DNA of 39,653 bases from an uncultured Veillonella sp. Lineage in GTDB: Bacteria > Bacillota > Negativicutes > Veillonellales > Veillonellaceae. A model generated the notes under the pieces. The model was not told where the DNA came from and did not search any database. It saw nothing but the letters and a program-made list of their open reading frames with translations. The stretch lies in NCBI GenBank assembly GCA_900544365.1, contig UQVF01000013.1, positions 1 through 39,653 of the forward strand, given 5' to 3'. Both the position numbers and the translations under genes were made by a program. This document shows positions 1-8,448 of this stretch, piece after piece. Within the stretch, counting starts at the first letter, position 1, and every line of letters begins with the position of its first letter.

Positions 1-165
1 CCTTTCACAGGGCCAAAAAAAGATAAAAAGGGAAGTAAACAAGCCTATAATATGAAAATTCGTACCTTACCAACCTCTTTAATTGCCAACCCAATGGGAT
101 TCCAAGTAAAACCATATTTTGAAGCTGACCAAGGGGCACAAAGTGCACCTAAAGTACAGTTTTAG
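1..165 (+). CDS. lemA: LemA family protein, C-terminal fragment
   Basis: The reading frame is open from base 1 to TAG at 163-165 and gives the last 54 residues of a protein that begins outside the window. The end has the LemA signature: a segment like LPTSLIANPMGF followed by VKPYFEADQGAQ and a short hydrophilic tail. LemA proteins are small membrane-anchored helical-bundle proteins of uncertain role. The gene next door encodes a TPM-domain protein, and lemA next to a TPM/YgcG gene is a widespread pairing, which supports the call. The N-terminal membrane anchor cannot be seen. Confidence 0.8.
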   Translation, partial: PFTGPKKDKKGSKQAYNMKIRTLPTSLIANPMGFQVKPYFEADQGAQSAPKVQF

Positions 166-238
166 TTGAGGGTTCAGTGTAGAATCGCTTATAAACCATA
201 GGGGGTATGACAGAGGTTACTTATGATGAGGAGGTTGG

Positions 239-1012
239 ATGAGAAGAAAATTTACATGGTCTACGATTCTTAATGCTGTATTTGTAACGACGCTGTTGTT
301 TTTTTGTAGCCTATCTGTGCTTGCCTTAGATGTGCCCAATCCTCCTAAGAATGGGTATGTCTTAGATCAAACGCAAACCCTTACTAAAGAAGAACTCCAT
401 TCTATGAATCGTATGGGCTTTGAACTGCAAAAGAAAACAAAAGCACAAATTGCAGTCTTAATGATTCCTACCTTAGATGGTGAGGATATATCAGATTACG
501 CGAATCGTGTGTTTCGTACTTGGGGAATTGGTGACAAAGAAAAAAATAATGGCATACTCTTTTTAATTGTCCTAAAGGATAAGCAAATGCGTATTGAAGT
601 AGGGTATGGCCTAGAAGGTGCTATTAATGATGCGAAAGCAGGTCAAATATTAGATGACTATACTATCCCACAGTTTAAACAAGGTCATATAGGAACAGGG
701 GTAGTGAATACCTATGCTGTATTAGTTGGTGAAACGGCTAAAGAATATGGGGTCACCATTGATGGCAGTCAAACCTATACAGATAAGAATGTAGTGGAGC
801 TAAGCCCCTTTGAAATGCTATTAATTGGGGGCGGCATTTTGCTGTTGCTAATCCTTGATTTCACTGTGTTTGGCGGTGCCATTACGCAATCCTTGTTGTG
901 GATCCTTGCCTCAGGACGAGGGGGCGGTGGCTCTGGCCGTTCTAGTGGCGGTGGATTCGGTGGATTTGGTGGTGGCTCATCTGGAGGTGGTGGAGCGAGT
1001 CGACGATGGTGA
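239..1012 (+). CDS. TPM-domain membrane protein (YgcG family)
   Basis: The protein has 257 residues. Residues 1-30 look like a Sec signal peptide, a TPM domain spans about 38-160 (VLDQTQTLT start, VGYGLEGAINDA core), one hydrophobic membrane segment covers about 192-213, and a glycine/serine-rich tail runs from 226 to the terminal RRW. This is the standard YgcG/TPM layout: an extracytoplasmic domain, an anchor and a flexible Gly-rich end. Some TPM proteins act as phosphatases or in photosystem or membrane-protein maintenance, but the bacterial role is unclear. The start is set by GAGGAGG at 228-234, four bases before ATG. It lies 73 bp after lemA, with no promoter or terminator evident between them, so the two are probably co-transcribed. 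Confidence 0.85.
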   Translation: MRRKFTWSTILNAVFVTTLLFFCSLSVLALDVPNPPKNGYVLDQTQTLTKEELHSMNRMGFELQKKTKAQIAVLMIPTLDGEDISDYANRVFRTWGIGDKEKNNGILFLIVLKDKQMRIEVGYGLEGAINDAKAGQILDDYTIPQFKQGHIGTGVVNTYAVLVGETAKEYGVTIDGSQTYTDKNVVELSPFEMLLIGGGILLLLILDFTVFGGAITQSLLWILASGRGGGGSGRSSGGGFGGFGGGSSGGGGASRRW

Positions 1013-1118
1013 TAGATATGCATTCGTTGATATATTCCTATGGGTCCTACCATTCATCTGCTATGCGTAGTTTGCAAATAGATATCTCAAAATAACATAG
1101 AAAATGATTGAGAATATA

Positions 1119-1147
1119 TTGAAAGTTTTCGATTGTAGTGGTATACT
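1119..1147 (+). promoter_or_regulatory. sigma-70 promoter of rubredoxin
   Basis: TTGAAA at 1119-1124 and TATACT at 1142-1147 are separated by exactly 17 bp. Each box differs from consensus at one position. The expected start near 1154 gives a leader of about 50 nt before the rubredoxin ATG. Confidence 0.75.
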
Positions 1148-1202
1148 GTTTACAGATGAAGTATCTGAGACAAATCTTTTAGTACGAAAGGTGGTGCACA
1201 TA

Positions 1203-1340
1203 ATGGATAAAAAATACGTTTGCGTAGTATGCGGTTGGGTTTATGACGAAGCTGTTGAAGGCGTTAAATTCGAAGATCAACCAGCTGATTACCTTTGCCC
1301 AGTTTGTGGGGTTGGTAAAGACCAATTCGAAGAAATGTAA
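1203..1340 (+). CDS. Rubredoxin (short-loop form)
   Basis: This is a 45-residue iron-binding electron carrier. The four iron ligands are C7-x2-C10 (CVVCGWVYD) and C32-x2-C35 (CPVCGVGKD), followed by the typical DQFEEM end. Classical rubredoxins have about 52-54 residues and about 29 residues between the Cys pairs; here only 21 lie between C10 and C32, so the middle loop is about seven residues shorter and resembles the rubredoxin domain of rubrerythrins. The frame is open upstream to 1104, but the promoter at 1119-1147 and AAAGGTGG at 1187-1194 place the start at 1203. The gene is monocistronic, with its own terminator. Likely role: electron donor in anaerobic oxidative-stress or redox reactions. 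Confidence 0.9.
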   Translation: MDKKYVCVVCGWVYDEAVEGVKFEDQPADYLCPVCGVGKDQFEEM

Positions 1341-1373
1341 TTAATTTTTCGATAAATTAATCCACATACATAA

Positions 1374-1400
1374 GGGCTCTCCTAAAGGGGAGCTCTTTTT
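1374..1400 (+). terminator. Intrinsic terminator after rubredoxin
   Basis: A 9-bp stem (1374-1382 with 1387-1395, including two G-T pairs) has a TAAA loop and is followed by TTTTT at 1396-1400. Confidence 0.85.
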
Positions 1401-1469
1401 CACATGATAGTCATTTGCTAAGTCTTGTATGAGTTTTATGAAAACTTAACAACATATAGGGGCTAGCAT

Positions 1470-1498
1470 TTGACAAAGATAGTATAGGTAGCTATAAT
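1470..1498 (+). promoter_or_regulatory. Perfect consensus sigma-70 promoter of yceD-rpmF
   Basis: TTGACA at 1470-1475, a spacer of exactly 17 bp, and TATAAT at 1493-1498: both boxes and the spacer match consensus. A start near 1505 leaves a leader of about 14 nt, so little room for leader regulation. This fits high constitutive expression of a ribosomal protein operon. Confidence 0.9.
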
Positions 1499-1518
1499 AG
1501 TATAGTCGAGGTAAAATT

Positions 1519-2031
1519 ATGAAACTGCAAGTAGAGCAAGCAAAAGAACAGATTGGACGAGTAGTCCCTTTTCTATGTACGACATCAGGTGATGATCTTG
1601 GTGACGTATCTGCTTTTCCTTGGAGCCGTCATGATATAACCATTAGTGGTGAGCTTCGTTATGATGGTCAACATTATGTGGTGAATGGTACCATAACAAC
1701 AAATGGACAATATGAGTGCTCAAGATGCTTAACCGATACTAATTATACCCATACTGTTCCATTTGAAGAGACTTTTGGTGTTACACATTCCAACTATGGA
1801 GACGATGATATAATTTCTTTCGATGGGGAAGAAATTGATCTAACGGAGACCATTCGGGAAACATTAATCATCAATGAGCCCTCTCAAGTGTTATGTCAGG
1901 ATGATTGCAAAGGATTGTGTGTTCAGTGTGGAGCTAATCAAAATGTTTCACCATGCTCTTGTGAATCCTTTGTGGTAGATCCTCGATTAGCAGTGCTAAG
2001 AACATTGCTGAAGGAAGAAAATGATGATTAA
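1519..2031 (+). CDS. yceD: YceD family (DUF177) protein
   Basis: The protein has 170 residues and belongs to the DUF177/YceD family, almost always encoded directly before rpmF, as here. In other organisms the family is linked to 23S rRNA accumulation or processing, but its biochemical activity is not established. Visible features are a CSRCL motif near residue 73 and a C-terminal cysteine cluster (CQDDCKGLCVQCGAN then CSC) that looks like a metal-binding knuckle. The start ATG follows GAGGT at 1508-1512. It is the first gene of a two-gene operon from the consensus promoter at 1470-1498, with rpmF starting 32 bp after its stop. Confidence 0.88.
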   Translation: MKLQVEQAKEQIGRVVPFLCTTSGDDLGDVSAFPWSRHDITISGELRYDGQHYVVNGTITTNGQYECSRCLTDTNYTHTVPFEETFGVTHSNYGDDDIISFDGEEIDLTETIRETLIINEPSQVLCQDDCKGLCVQCGANQNVSPCSCESFVVDPRLAVLRTLLKEENDD

Positions 2032-2063
2032 TACCTAGTGATTATGTTAAGGAGGTGCAGATA

Positions 2064-2243
2064 ATGGCAGTACCAAAGCGTAGACTTTCCAAATGCCGTC
2101 GCGATCGTCGTCGTGCTAACTGGAAATTAGAAGTACCTGGTTATGTAGCTTGTCCACAATGTCACGAACCAATGATGCCGCATCGCGTTTGCCCAACATG
2201 TGGTTCTTACAAAGGAGAACAAGTAGTTTCTAAAAATGCGTAA
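2064..2243 (+). CDS. rpmF: 50S ribosomal protein L32
   Basis: The product has 59 residues. It starts MAVPKRRLSKCRRDRRR and has the zinc-ribbon cysteines CPQC and CPTC typical of the zinc-binding form of L32. An in-frame GTG lies upstream at 2055, but it sits inside the Shine-Dalgarno AAGGAGGTG (2049-2057), so the true start is ATG 2064. It is the second gene of the yceD operon and ends just before a strong terminator. L32 is a small basic protein of the large ribosomal subunit. Confidence 0.97.
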   Translation: MAVPKRRLSKCRRDRRRANWKLEVPGYVACPQCHEPMMPHRVCPTCGSYKGEQVVSKNA

Positions 2244-2258
2244 TAGAAACGAATAAGA

Positions 2259-2293
2259 AGGCCTTGTAAACGATTGTTTACGAGGTCTTTTTT
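2259..2293 (+). terminator. Intrinsic terminator after rpmF
   Basis: A 13-bp stem (2259-2271 with 2276-2288, two wobble pairs) has a GATT loop and is followed by a run of six T at 2288-2293. Confidence 0.9.
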
Positions 2294-2315
2294 GTATGCA
2301 TTTTATGGCTAATTA

Positions 2316-2324
2316 TGGTATAAT
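2316..2324 (+). promoter_or_regulatory. Extended -10 promoter of the pyrophosphatase gene
   Basis: TGG followed by TATAAT at 2319-2324 is an extended -10 element. No -35 box is recognisable at the right distance. It lies between the rpmF terminator and the next start codon. Confidence 0.6.
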
Positions 2325-2373
2325 ATAGAAACATTAATAAATAACTCAAGTGAAGATTATACGAGGTGACATT

Positions 2374-3660
2374 ATGTTAAGAGATACAATTTTAGTAACA
2401 GGACATAAGAGCCCAGATACTGACTCTATTTGTTCTGCTATTTCCTATGCAAACTTAAAAAATCAAATGGGCTTCGGGGCACAACCAATTTGTGCAGGTC
2501 AAGCAAACAAAGAAACAACTTTCGCATTAAATTATTTCGGATTTGAACATCCGGAAATCGTAACTTCTTTTGCAGTTACAGTGGAAGATGTACTAGAAAC
2601 GATTCCTGCTGTAGATGCTAAAGCAACTTTGCAAGATGTATTAGCATGGCGCAAACAATATGAAATGAATCGTATTCCAGTGGTGGAGAATGGTAATTCC
2701 TATGTAGGTACTATTACAGCACAACGTTTGATTGATGCTTTAGAATCTGCCATGGGTGGTAACTCTGGTGTAACAGCTGGTGAAATCTGCACAAAAACTT
2801 CTTGCCAAGTGCTTAGCAAAGAGACTAAATTACGTGATTTCAAAGCTAACTCTCACATCGGTGGATATCCAGTAGTAGATAATGGTACATACTTAGGTAT
2901 CATTCGCTCCAATGTAGAAGCGCCAAAGCAAAAAACTAAAGTAGTGTTGGTAGACCACAATGAAAAGGTTCAAATTATTGATGATATTGAGGAAGCAGAA
3001 TTAATCGAAAATATCGATCACCATCGAATTGGTGGATTGGTAACAGACAATCCTATTTTCATTCATTATGAAACTGTAGGATGTACTTGTACAATTCTTG
3101 CTAATTTATACTGGCAATATGGTCAAGAGATTCCTAAAAATATTGCAGGTTTAATGTTATCTGCCATCATTTCTGATACAGTATTATTCCGTTCTCCTAC
3201 TTGCACTGAAAAAGATAAAGAAACAGCAAGAAAATTAGCTGATATTGCTGGTGTAAATTTAGAAGAATACGGCATGGAATTGTTGAAAGCTGGTTCTGAC
3301 GTATCTGACTACTCTGATGAAAAAATCGTACGTACAGATTTAAAAGAATTTGAAGCGAATGGTAAAATCATTAGTATTGGCCAAATCCAAGTGATGGATA
3401 CAACAGATATTTTGGGTCGTAAAGGTTGCTTGTTGAAAGCTATGGAAGAATTGCGCAGTGCTAATAACTACAGTGCATCTTATTTGATGATTACAAATAT
3501 TTTAACAGAAGCAACAAACTTAATTTTTGTTGGCGATGCGAATGATGTAGTAGCTGCTGCATTCAATGCACAACCTGTGGACAATGAAGTATATTTAGAA
3601 CATACATTATCCCGTAAAAAACAAGTAGTACCACCAATCGTGGGTGCTATGAAAGGCTAA
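2374..3660 (+). CDS. ppaC: Mn-dependent inorganic pyrophosphatase with CBS pair (family II)
   Basis: The protein has 428 residues. It hydrolyses pyrophosphate to phosphate in the cytoplasm. The N-terminal DHH part carries VTGHKSPDTDS (metal ligands H11, D15, D17), followed by two inserted CBS repeats at about 68-190, then VDHNE and the DHHR motif, and finally the DHHA2 part with SRKKQVVPP near the C-terminus. The CBS pair marks the nucleotide-regulated subclass (AMP/ADP inhibit, ATP or diadenosine polyphosphates activate in studied members). At this length no DRTGG domain can fit between the CBS repeats, unlike the longer clostridial enzymes. A GTG-initiated extension from 2350 is possible, but GAGGTG at 2363-2368 favours ATG 2374. 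Confidence 0.92.
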   Translation: MLRDTILVTGHKSPDTDSICSAISYANLKNQMGFGAQPICAGQANKETTFALNYFGFEHPEIVTSFAVTVEDVLETIPAVDAKATLQDVLAWRKQYEMNRIPVVENGNSYVGTITAQRLIDALESAMGGNSGVTAGEICTKTSCQVLSKETKLRDFKANSHIGGYPVVDNGTYLGIIRSNVEAPKQKTKVVLVDHNEKVQIIDDIEEAELIENIDHHRIGGLVTDNPIFIHYETVGCTCTILANLYWQYGQEIPKNIAGLMLSAIISDTVLFRSPTCTEKDKETARKLADIAGVNLEEYGMELLKAGSDVSDYSDEKIVRTDLKEFEANGKIISIGQIQVMDTTDILGRKGCLLKAMEELRSANNYSASYLMITNILTEATNLIFVGDANDVVAAAFNAQPVDNEVYLEHTLSRKKQVVPPIVGAMKG

Positions 3661-3667
3661 TTATCAT

Positions 3668-3704
3668 AGGGGTGCGTTGGAGTACGATAACTCGACGCAC
3701 CCTT
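3668..3704 (+). terminator. Hairpin between ppaC and pcrA, possible terminator
   Basis: A 10-bp stem (3668-3677 with 3695-3704, one G-T pair) starts 8 bp after the ppaC stop. The following tract is TTGTTATA, so the U-run is poor. It may be a weak terminator or an mRNA 3' stabiliser rather than a full stop. It falls within the upstream extension of the pcrA frame, which argues against that extension. Confidence 0.5.
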
Positions 3705-3725
3705 GTTATATGCAAGAGAGGTATT

Positions 3726-5909
3726 ATGATATTTGACGGTTTAAATAAAGAACAACAAGAGGCTGTATATGCTACGGAAGGGCCTCTACTTATATTAGCT
3801 GGCGCTGGTTCAGGAAAAACAAGAGTGTTAACATATCGTATCGCCTATTTGTTGACACAAGGGGTAAGCCCCTATGAAATATTAGCTATTACTTTTACCA
3901 ATAAAGCAGCTAAAGAAATGAAAGAGCGTGTGGAAACCTTAGTGGGAGATACAGCACACCGCATTTGGCTTAGCACATTTCATTCCTTTTGTGCAAAGTT
4001 TTTGCGCTTTGAGCTAGATTCTTTTATGGGATATAGTAAAAACTTTTCTATTTATGATTCCGGTGATTCTCAGACTGTTATCAAGCAGGCTATAAAAGCA
4101 TTAAACTTGGATGATAAATACTATCCTGTAGGAGCTATGCAGGCCCAGATTAGTGATGCTAAAAACAGAATGAAATTAGCGAAAGATTTTCGTTGTGAAG
4201 CCCGTGATTTTTATACACAACAAGTGTCTAAGGTATATGATTATTATGAAGCAGAATTACGTAAAAATAATGCCTTAGATTTTGATGATTTACTATTAGT
4301 AGCCGTTAAACTATTACAAGACAATCCAGCCGTATTGGAAAAGTATAGTCATCGATTCCGATACATTATGATTGATGAATATCAAGATACAAACCATGCA
4401 CAATATACGTTGGCATCTTTATTAGCGTCTAAATGGAATAACCTATGCGTTGTAGGGGATGTGGATCAAAGTATTTATGCTTGGCGTGGTGCTGATATTC
4501 AAAATATTTTGGACTTTGAAAAAGACTATCCGAAGGCAAAGCTTATTAAATTAGAGCAAAACTATCGATCTACGAAAACGATTTTAGAGGCTGCTAATGC
4601 CGTCATTGATTACAATGAGGGACGTCCTGAGAAAGTATTATGGACAGATAAAGAAGAAGGTGCCAAAATTCGTCATTTTGAAGCTCAATCAGAACAAGAA
4701 GAGGGAGCTTTCATTGGTGATACCATCAAAAAACAAAAAGAAATTCACAATCGTAGCTATGGGGATATGGCTATTTTATACCGAACGAATGCCCAATCCC
4801 GTGTGCTTGAAGAATCTATGATTAAACGAGGTATTCCTTACACTATGGTGGGGGGGACAAAGTTCTATGATCGCAAAGAAATCAAAGATGTGTTGGCTTA
4901 TTTACGAATATTAATCAATCCGTTTGATGATATCTGCTTACAGCGTATTATTAATGTGCCAAAACGTAGTATCGGATTAACTACAGTGGGTAAATTACAA
5001 GACTTTGCCAGAGAATCAAATATTTCTTTATTTTTAGCATTAAGTCAAGTGGAGCAAATTCCTACGATAAAAGGGAAAACGAGAGATAAATTAGTTGATT
5101 TTACTGGATTAATTTTTACTTTGGTTAACGAAGCTACAGAACTTTCTGTACAAGGTATCATTGAGGCCGTATTAGATCGGACTGGATATGTAGTGGAATT
5201 AGAAAATAGTACAGATCCACAAGACCAGGCGCGGTTGGAAAATATAGGTGAGTTAGTATCGGTAGCGAAAGAGTTTATGGATACAAACCCAGAAGGTACA
5301 TTGCAAGATTTCCTTGAGCAAGTGGCATTGGTGAATGATGTAGATTCCTTTGAACAAGAAGAATCAAAAGTGACATTAATGACGTTGCATGCCGCAAAAG
5401 GGCTGGAGTTTCCGGTGGTATTCTTAGCTGGTTTAGAAGAAGGACTATTCCCACATAGTCGTACGTTGATGAACCCAGAAGAAGTAGAAGAAGAGCGGCG
5501 TATTGCCTATGTAGGGATTACTCGAGCTGAAGAAGAGTTATATGTATCGAATGCCACAACACGGACTGTATTTGGTAAAACTACAGGATATTTACCATCT
5601 CGCTTTTTGAAAGAAATTCCGAGCGAGCTCGTGGAAGAAGTGCGTTCAAAACGAACTGTGAAGGAAGAATTACAACGAAATGTACCATTCCATCAATCTG
5701 TAGCGAATCGACCTGTTACAAAACCTATGATTCGTAATCCACAGGTAGTAGATTGGACTGTGGGAGATACTGCTATTCATGCTAAATGGGGTGAAGGAAC
5801 TGTAGTGGATGTAGTTGGTGAAGGTGCCAATGTAAAACTAAAAATTGAGTTCCCTACACAGGGATTACGACAAATTATGGCTAAGTTCGCTCCTATACGA
5901 AAAAAATAA
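3726..5909 (+). CDS. pcrA: ATP-dependent DNA helicase PcrA (UvrD/Rep superfamily 1)
   Basis: The protein has 727 residues and is a 3'-5' SF1A helicase for repair, plasmid replication and clearing RecA or RNA polymerase from DNA. Motif I is AGAGSGKT (25-32, Lys31), motif II is IDEYQDT, and there are motif III-like VGDVDQSIYAWRGAD, motif IV YRTNAQSR, motif V VTLMTLHAAKGLEFPVVF and motif VI RRIAYVGITRA. The last 50 residues (TVGDTAIHAKWGEGTV onward) are the Tudor-like tail that binds RNA polymerase in PcrA/UvrD. The frame is open from 3672, but GAGAGG at 3716-3721 and the match to PcrA length favour ATG 3726. There is a seven-G run at 4850-4856 in the coding sequence. It is followed by ligA after 12 bp, the classic pcrA-ligA pair. 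Confidence 0.95.
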   Translation: MIFDGLNKEQQEAVYATEGPLLILAGAGSGKTRVLTYRIAYLLTQGVSPYEILAITFTNKAAKEMKERVETLVGDTAHRIWLSTFHSFCAKFLRFELDSFMGYSKNFSIYDSGDSQTVIKQAIKALNLDDKYYPVGAMQAQISDAKNRMKLAKDFRCEARDFYTQQVSKVYDYYEAELRKNNALDFDDLLLVAVKLLQDNPAVLEKYSHRFRYIMIDEYQDTNHAQYTLASLLASKWNNLCVVGDVDQSIYAWRGADIQNILDFEKDYPKAKLIKLEQNYRSTKTILEAANAVIDYNEGRPEKVLWTDKEEGAKIRHFEAQSEQEEGAFIGDTIKKQKEIHNRSYGDMAILYRTNAQSRVLEESMIKRGIPYTMVGGTKFYDRKEIKDVLAYLRILINPFDDICLQRIINVPKRSIGLTTVGKLQDFARESNISLFLALSQVEQIPTIKGKTRDKLVDFTGLIFTLVNEATELSVQGIIEAVLDRTGYVVELENSTDPQDQARLENIGELVSVAKEFMDTNPEGTLQDFLEQVALVNDVDSFEQEESKVTLMTLHAAKGLEFPVVFLAGLEEGLFPHSRTLMNPEEVEEERRIAYVGITRAEEELYVSNATTRTVFGKTTGYLPSRFLKEIPSELVEEVRSKRTVKEELQRNVPFHQSVANRPVTKPMIRNPQVVDWTVGDTAIHAKWGEGTVVDVVGEGANVKLKIEFPTQGLRQIMAKFAPIRKK

Positions 5910-5921
5910 GGAAACCATACA

Positions 5922-7910
5922 ATGAGTATTCAAGAAGACATTCAACAATTACAAAAAGAATTAGCCCATCATGCGTATTTATATTATGTAAAAGATGCGC
6001 CAGTTATTTCAGACTATGACTATGATGTACTATATAGAAAATTAGTAGAGTTAGAAACAGCACATCCAGAGTATATTGTGCCGACCTCTCCTACGCAACG
6101 GGTAGGTGCCAAGGTGGAAGGTAGCTTTGAAAAAGTAGTACATGGACAACGAATGCTTAGCTTAAGTAATGTATTCAATGATGATGAAGTAGAACAATTT
6201 GGTTTACGCTGTGAAAAAGAGTTGGGTCATACGCCGCAATATGTAGTGGAATTGAAGATTGACGGGTTAGCGGTTAACCTACATTATGAAAATGGTCTCT
6301 TTGTACGTGCTGTCACACGTGGTGACGGTCGTGTAGGGGAAGATGTAACAGCGAATGTAAAAACCATTCAGTCTATTCCATTAGTTATTGAAAATGCGCC
6401 TGCTTTCATTGAAATTCGTGGAGAAGCCTATATGCCGCATAAGGAGTTCAAACGAATCAATGAAGAACGAGAAGAAGCAGGTTTGCAAACGTTTGTGAAT
6501 CCTCGTAATGCGGCAGCAGGATCGTTGCGCCAACAAGATCCAGCCATTACGGCAAGCCGAAACTTAGATTTTTTTGCCTATGCTATCGGATCTTCGGAAG
6601 GATCGTCTATCCATACGCAATATGACTTATTGCAACAGTTAGAAACTTTCAAATTTCATGTAAACCCACATTATAAGTTGTGCCATTCTATCGCAGAGGT
6701 GGTGGAACATATTCATTACTGGGAGGTAGAACGTCACAATTTACCCTATGATACAGATGGCATGGTCATCAAAGTGAATGATTTTGAAGACCAAGAAACC
6801 TTGGGTACCACAGCGAAGGATCCAAAATGGGCGACCGCATTCAAGTATCCACCAGAAGAAGTGGAAACGATTGTGAAGGACATTACAATCAATGTAGGAC
6901 GTACAGGAGTGCTCACACCAACGGCAGAACTAGAATCTGTGTTTGTGTCTGGTACTAATGTGTCACGAGCAACATTGCATAATGAGGACTTTATCAAAGA
7001 AAAAGATATTCGCATTGGCGATACAGTGCGTATTCATAAGGCGGCGGAAATTATTCCAGAAGTGATTTCTGTGGTATTAGACAAACGACAAGCTAATTCT
7101 GTGCCATATGAAATGCCTAGCACTTGCCCTGTCTGTGCGTCTCGTACCTTACGACGTGAAGGGGAAGTTGCCATCTATTGCAGCAATGAACACTGCCCAG
7201 CTATAGAGAAGGAAGGTATCATTCATTTTGCATCCCGTGATGCGATGAACATTGATGGATTAGGACCAAGTATTGTAGAGGCATTGGTAAGCAATCATCG
7301 TATTGAAACTGTGGTGGATCTATACCATTTACGAGAGGAAGATATTACTTCTTTGGAACGGATGGGGAAAAAGTCGGCTCAAAATCTTTTACAGGCTATC
7401 GAAGATTCCAAAGATCGTGGCTTAGGCCGTGTGTTATTCGGATTAGGGATTCGTCTTATTGGAGCAAAAGCAGGACAGACCATTGCAAAATACTTTAGCT
7501 CCATCGATAGTTTGATGTATGCCACTATGGATGAATTGACTAGCATTGATGAAATTGGACCTACTATGGCGAAAAGTTTGGTGGAATATTTCGGAGATGA
7601 ACGAAATCGGCAATTAATTGAAGGTCTTAGAAAGGCTGGTGTACGATTAGAAGAGGAAGTACAAGAAGCTGCGGGCAATGAACTAGAAGGTCAGATTATT
7701 GTATTGACCGGTAAGCTTACTTGCATGGGGCGTTCTGAAGCAGGGGCAATCCTAGAAGCTCATGGAGCGAAGGTAACAGGTTCTGTCAGTAAAAAGACTA
7801 CCTTGGTCATTGCCGGTGACGATGCAGGTAGTAAATTAACAAAAGCAGAACAATTGGGTATCCCTGTGATGGATGAACAAGGATTATTGGATTTAATCAA
7901 GGATTTCTAA
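5922..7910 (+). CDS. ligA: NAD-dependent DNA ligase LigA
   Basis: The protein has 662 residues. It seals nicks using NAD and is essential for Okazaki fragment joining. The layout is an N-terminal Ia domain, then the adenylation domain with catalytic Lys112 in LKIDGLAVN, an OB fold, a Cys4 zinc finger (CPVC ... CSNEHC), helix-hairpin-helix repeats and a C-terminal BRCT domain (about 585-662, LEGQIIVLTGKLT). All key elements and the full family length are present. It starts at ATG 5922 with AAGGAAA upstream, 12 bp after pcrA. Confidence 0.97.
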   Translation: MSIQEDIQQLQKELAHHAYLYYVKDAPVISDYDYDVLYRKLVELETAHPEYIVPTSPTQRVGAKVEGSFEKVVHGQRMLSLSNVFNDDEVEQFGLRCEKELGHTPQYVVELKIDGLAVNLHYENGLFVRAVTRGDGRVGEDVTANVKTIQSIPLVIENAPAFIEIRGEAYMPHKEFKRINEEREEAGLQTFVNPRNAAAGSLRQQDPAITASRNLDFFAYAIGSSEGSSIHTQYDLLQQLETFKFHVNPHYKLCHSIAEVVEHIHYWEVERHNLPYDTDGMVIKVNDFEDQETLGTTAKDPKWATAFKYPPEEVETIVKDITINVGRTGVLTPTAELESVFVSGTNVSRATLHNEDFIKEKDIRIGDTVRIHKAAEIIPEVISVVLDKRQANSVPYEMPSTCPVCASRTLRREGEVAIYCSNEHCPAIEKEGIIHFASRDAMNIDGLGPSIVEALVSNHRIETVVDLYHLREEDITSLERMGKKSAQNLLQAIEDSKDRGLGRVLFGLGIRLIGAKAGQTIAKYFSSIDSLMYATMDELTSIDEIGPTMAKSLVEYFGDERNRQLIEGLRKAGVRLEEEVQEAAGNELEGQIIVLTGKLTCMGRSEAGAILEAHGAKVTGSVSKKTTLVIAGDDAGSKLTKAEQLGIPVMDEQGLLDLIKDF

Positions 7911-7937
7911 GTCTATCTATTGATAATGAGGTAGACT
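7910..7937 (+). terminator. Hairpin after ligA, weak terminator overlapping a promoter
   Basis: A 9-bp stem (7910-7918 with 7929-7937, one G-T pair) overlaps the last base of the ligA stop codon. The run after it is TTCC, so termination would be weak. Its 10-nt loop begins inside the -35 box of the next promoter. Confidence 0.45.
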
Positions 7938-7949
7938 TTCCTCTATAAT
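7920..7949 (+). promoter_or_regulatory. sigma-70 promoter of thioesterase-pheST
   Basis: TTGATA at 7920-7925 (one mismatch) and TATAAT at 7944-7949 (consensus) have an 18-bp spacer. The -35 box lies in the loop of the ligA 3' hairpin. The start near 7956 leaves a short leader with no room for a T-box. Confidence 0.65.
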
Positions 7950-7978
7950 AAAAAGATAAGCTTAGAAAGGTTAACTAT

Positions 7979-8431
7979 ATGGAACATAGAACATTATTAG
8001 AATACTTTCAAGAGCATACAAGTTCACATCCTTTTGAGGTACTACATCATGTAACACTTAAGAATGTGTCACCAGGTCATGTGGAACTAGACTTTCACAG
8101 TGAAGAACAATTGCACAGTAATCCGCGGGGCGATGTGTACGGTGGGGTACATTTGAGTTTGTCAGATTATCTTATGGGATTGGCTTGTATTACGCTAGGA
8201 AAGCAAGTGACAACGGCACAAATTAATGGTAATTTTGTGAAATCATTGCCGAACAATGCAAGAATTCGCGGTGTATCCAATGTGGAACATAAAGGTCAAA
8301 GTACGATGGTTACATCTTGTCGTTTGTATAATGATATGGGAGAACTTGTCTATATGGGAAGTGGAACTTTTATGGTTCTTGACGACTTGGTATTACCAGA
8401 ATTACCATGGTCGTTGTTAGATGAAGAATAG
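7979..8431 (+). CDS. PaaI-type hotdog-fold thioesterase
   Basis: The protein has 150 residues and a single hotdog domain. The helix region carries NPRGDVYGGVHLSLSDYLMG, matching the PaaI/YbgC-like pattern in which a G-G-(x)-S/D segment frames the catalytic acid, followed by strands containing TTAQINGNFVKSL. Likely activity is hydrolysis of an acyl-CoA or acyl-ACP thioester; the substrate cannot be told from sequence. Start: AGAAAGG at 7964-7970 before ATG 7979. It is co-directional with pheS (17 bp gap) and behind the promoter at 7920-7949, so it is probably the first gene of that operon. Confidence 0.8.
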   Translation: MEHRTLLEYFQEHTSSHPFEVLHHVTLKNVSPGHVELDFHSEEQLHSNPRGDVYGGVHLSLSDYLMGLACITLGKQVTTAQINGNFVKSLPNNARIRGVSNVEHKGQSTMVTSCRLYNDMGELVYMGSGTFMVLDDLVLPELPWSLLDEE

Positions 8432-8448
8432 TTGGAGGATAGGAATCA

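Noticed and set aside
775..1053. Proline-rich minus-strand frame opposite the TPM gene
   Set aside because: It is the mirror of the Gly-rich tail; a PPP-rich product is expected from reading GGN codons backwards.
3672..3725. N-terminal extension of PcrA
   Set aside because: The extension covers the hairpin after ppaC, has no family similarity, and a proper ribosome site precedes ATG 3726.
4850..4856. Phase-variable seven-G tract in pcrA
   Set aside because: PcrA is expected to be essential or nearly so, and the frame is intact; a seven-base tract alone is weak evidence for phase variation.
7938..8448. T-box riboswitch upstream of pheS or tyrS
   Set aside because: The leaders are too short (about 20-30 nt to the first gene for the thioesterase-pheST promoter, 14 bp before tyrS) and no T-box-like sequence or antiterminator is present.
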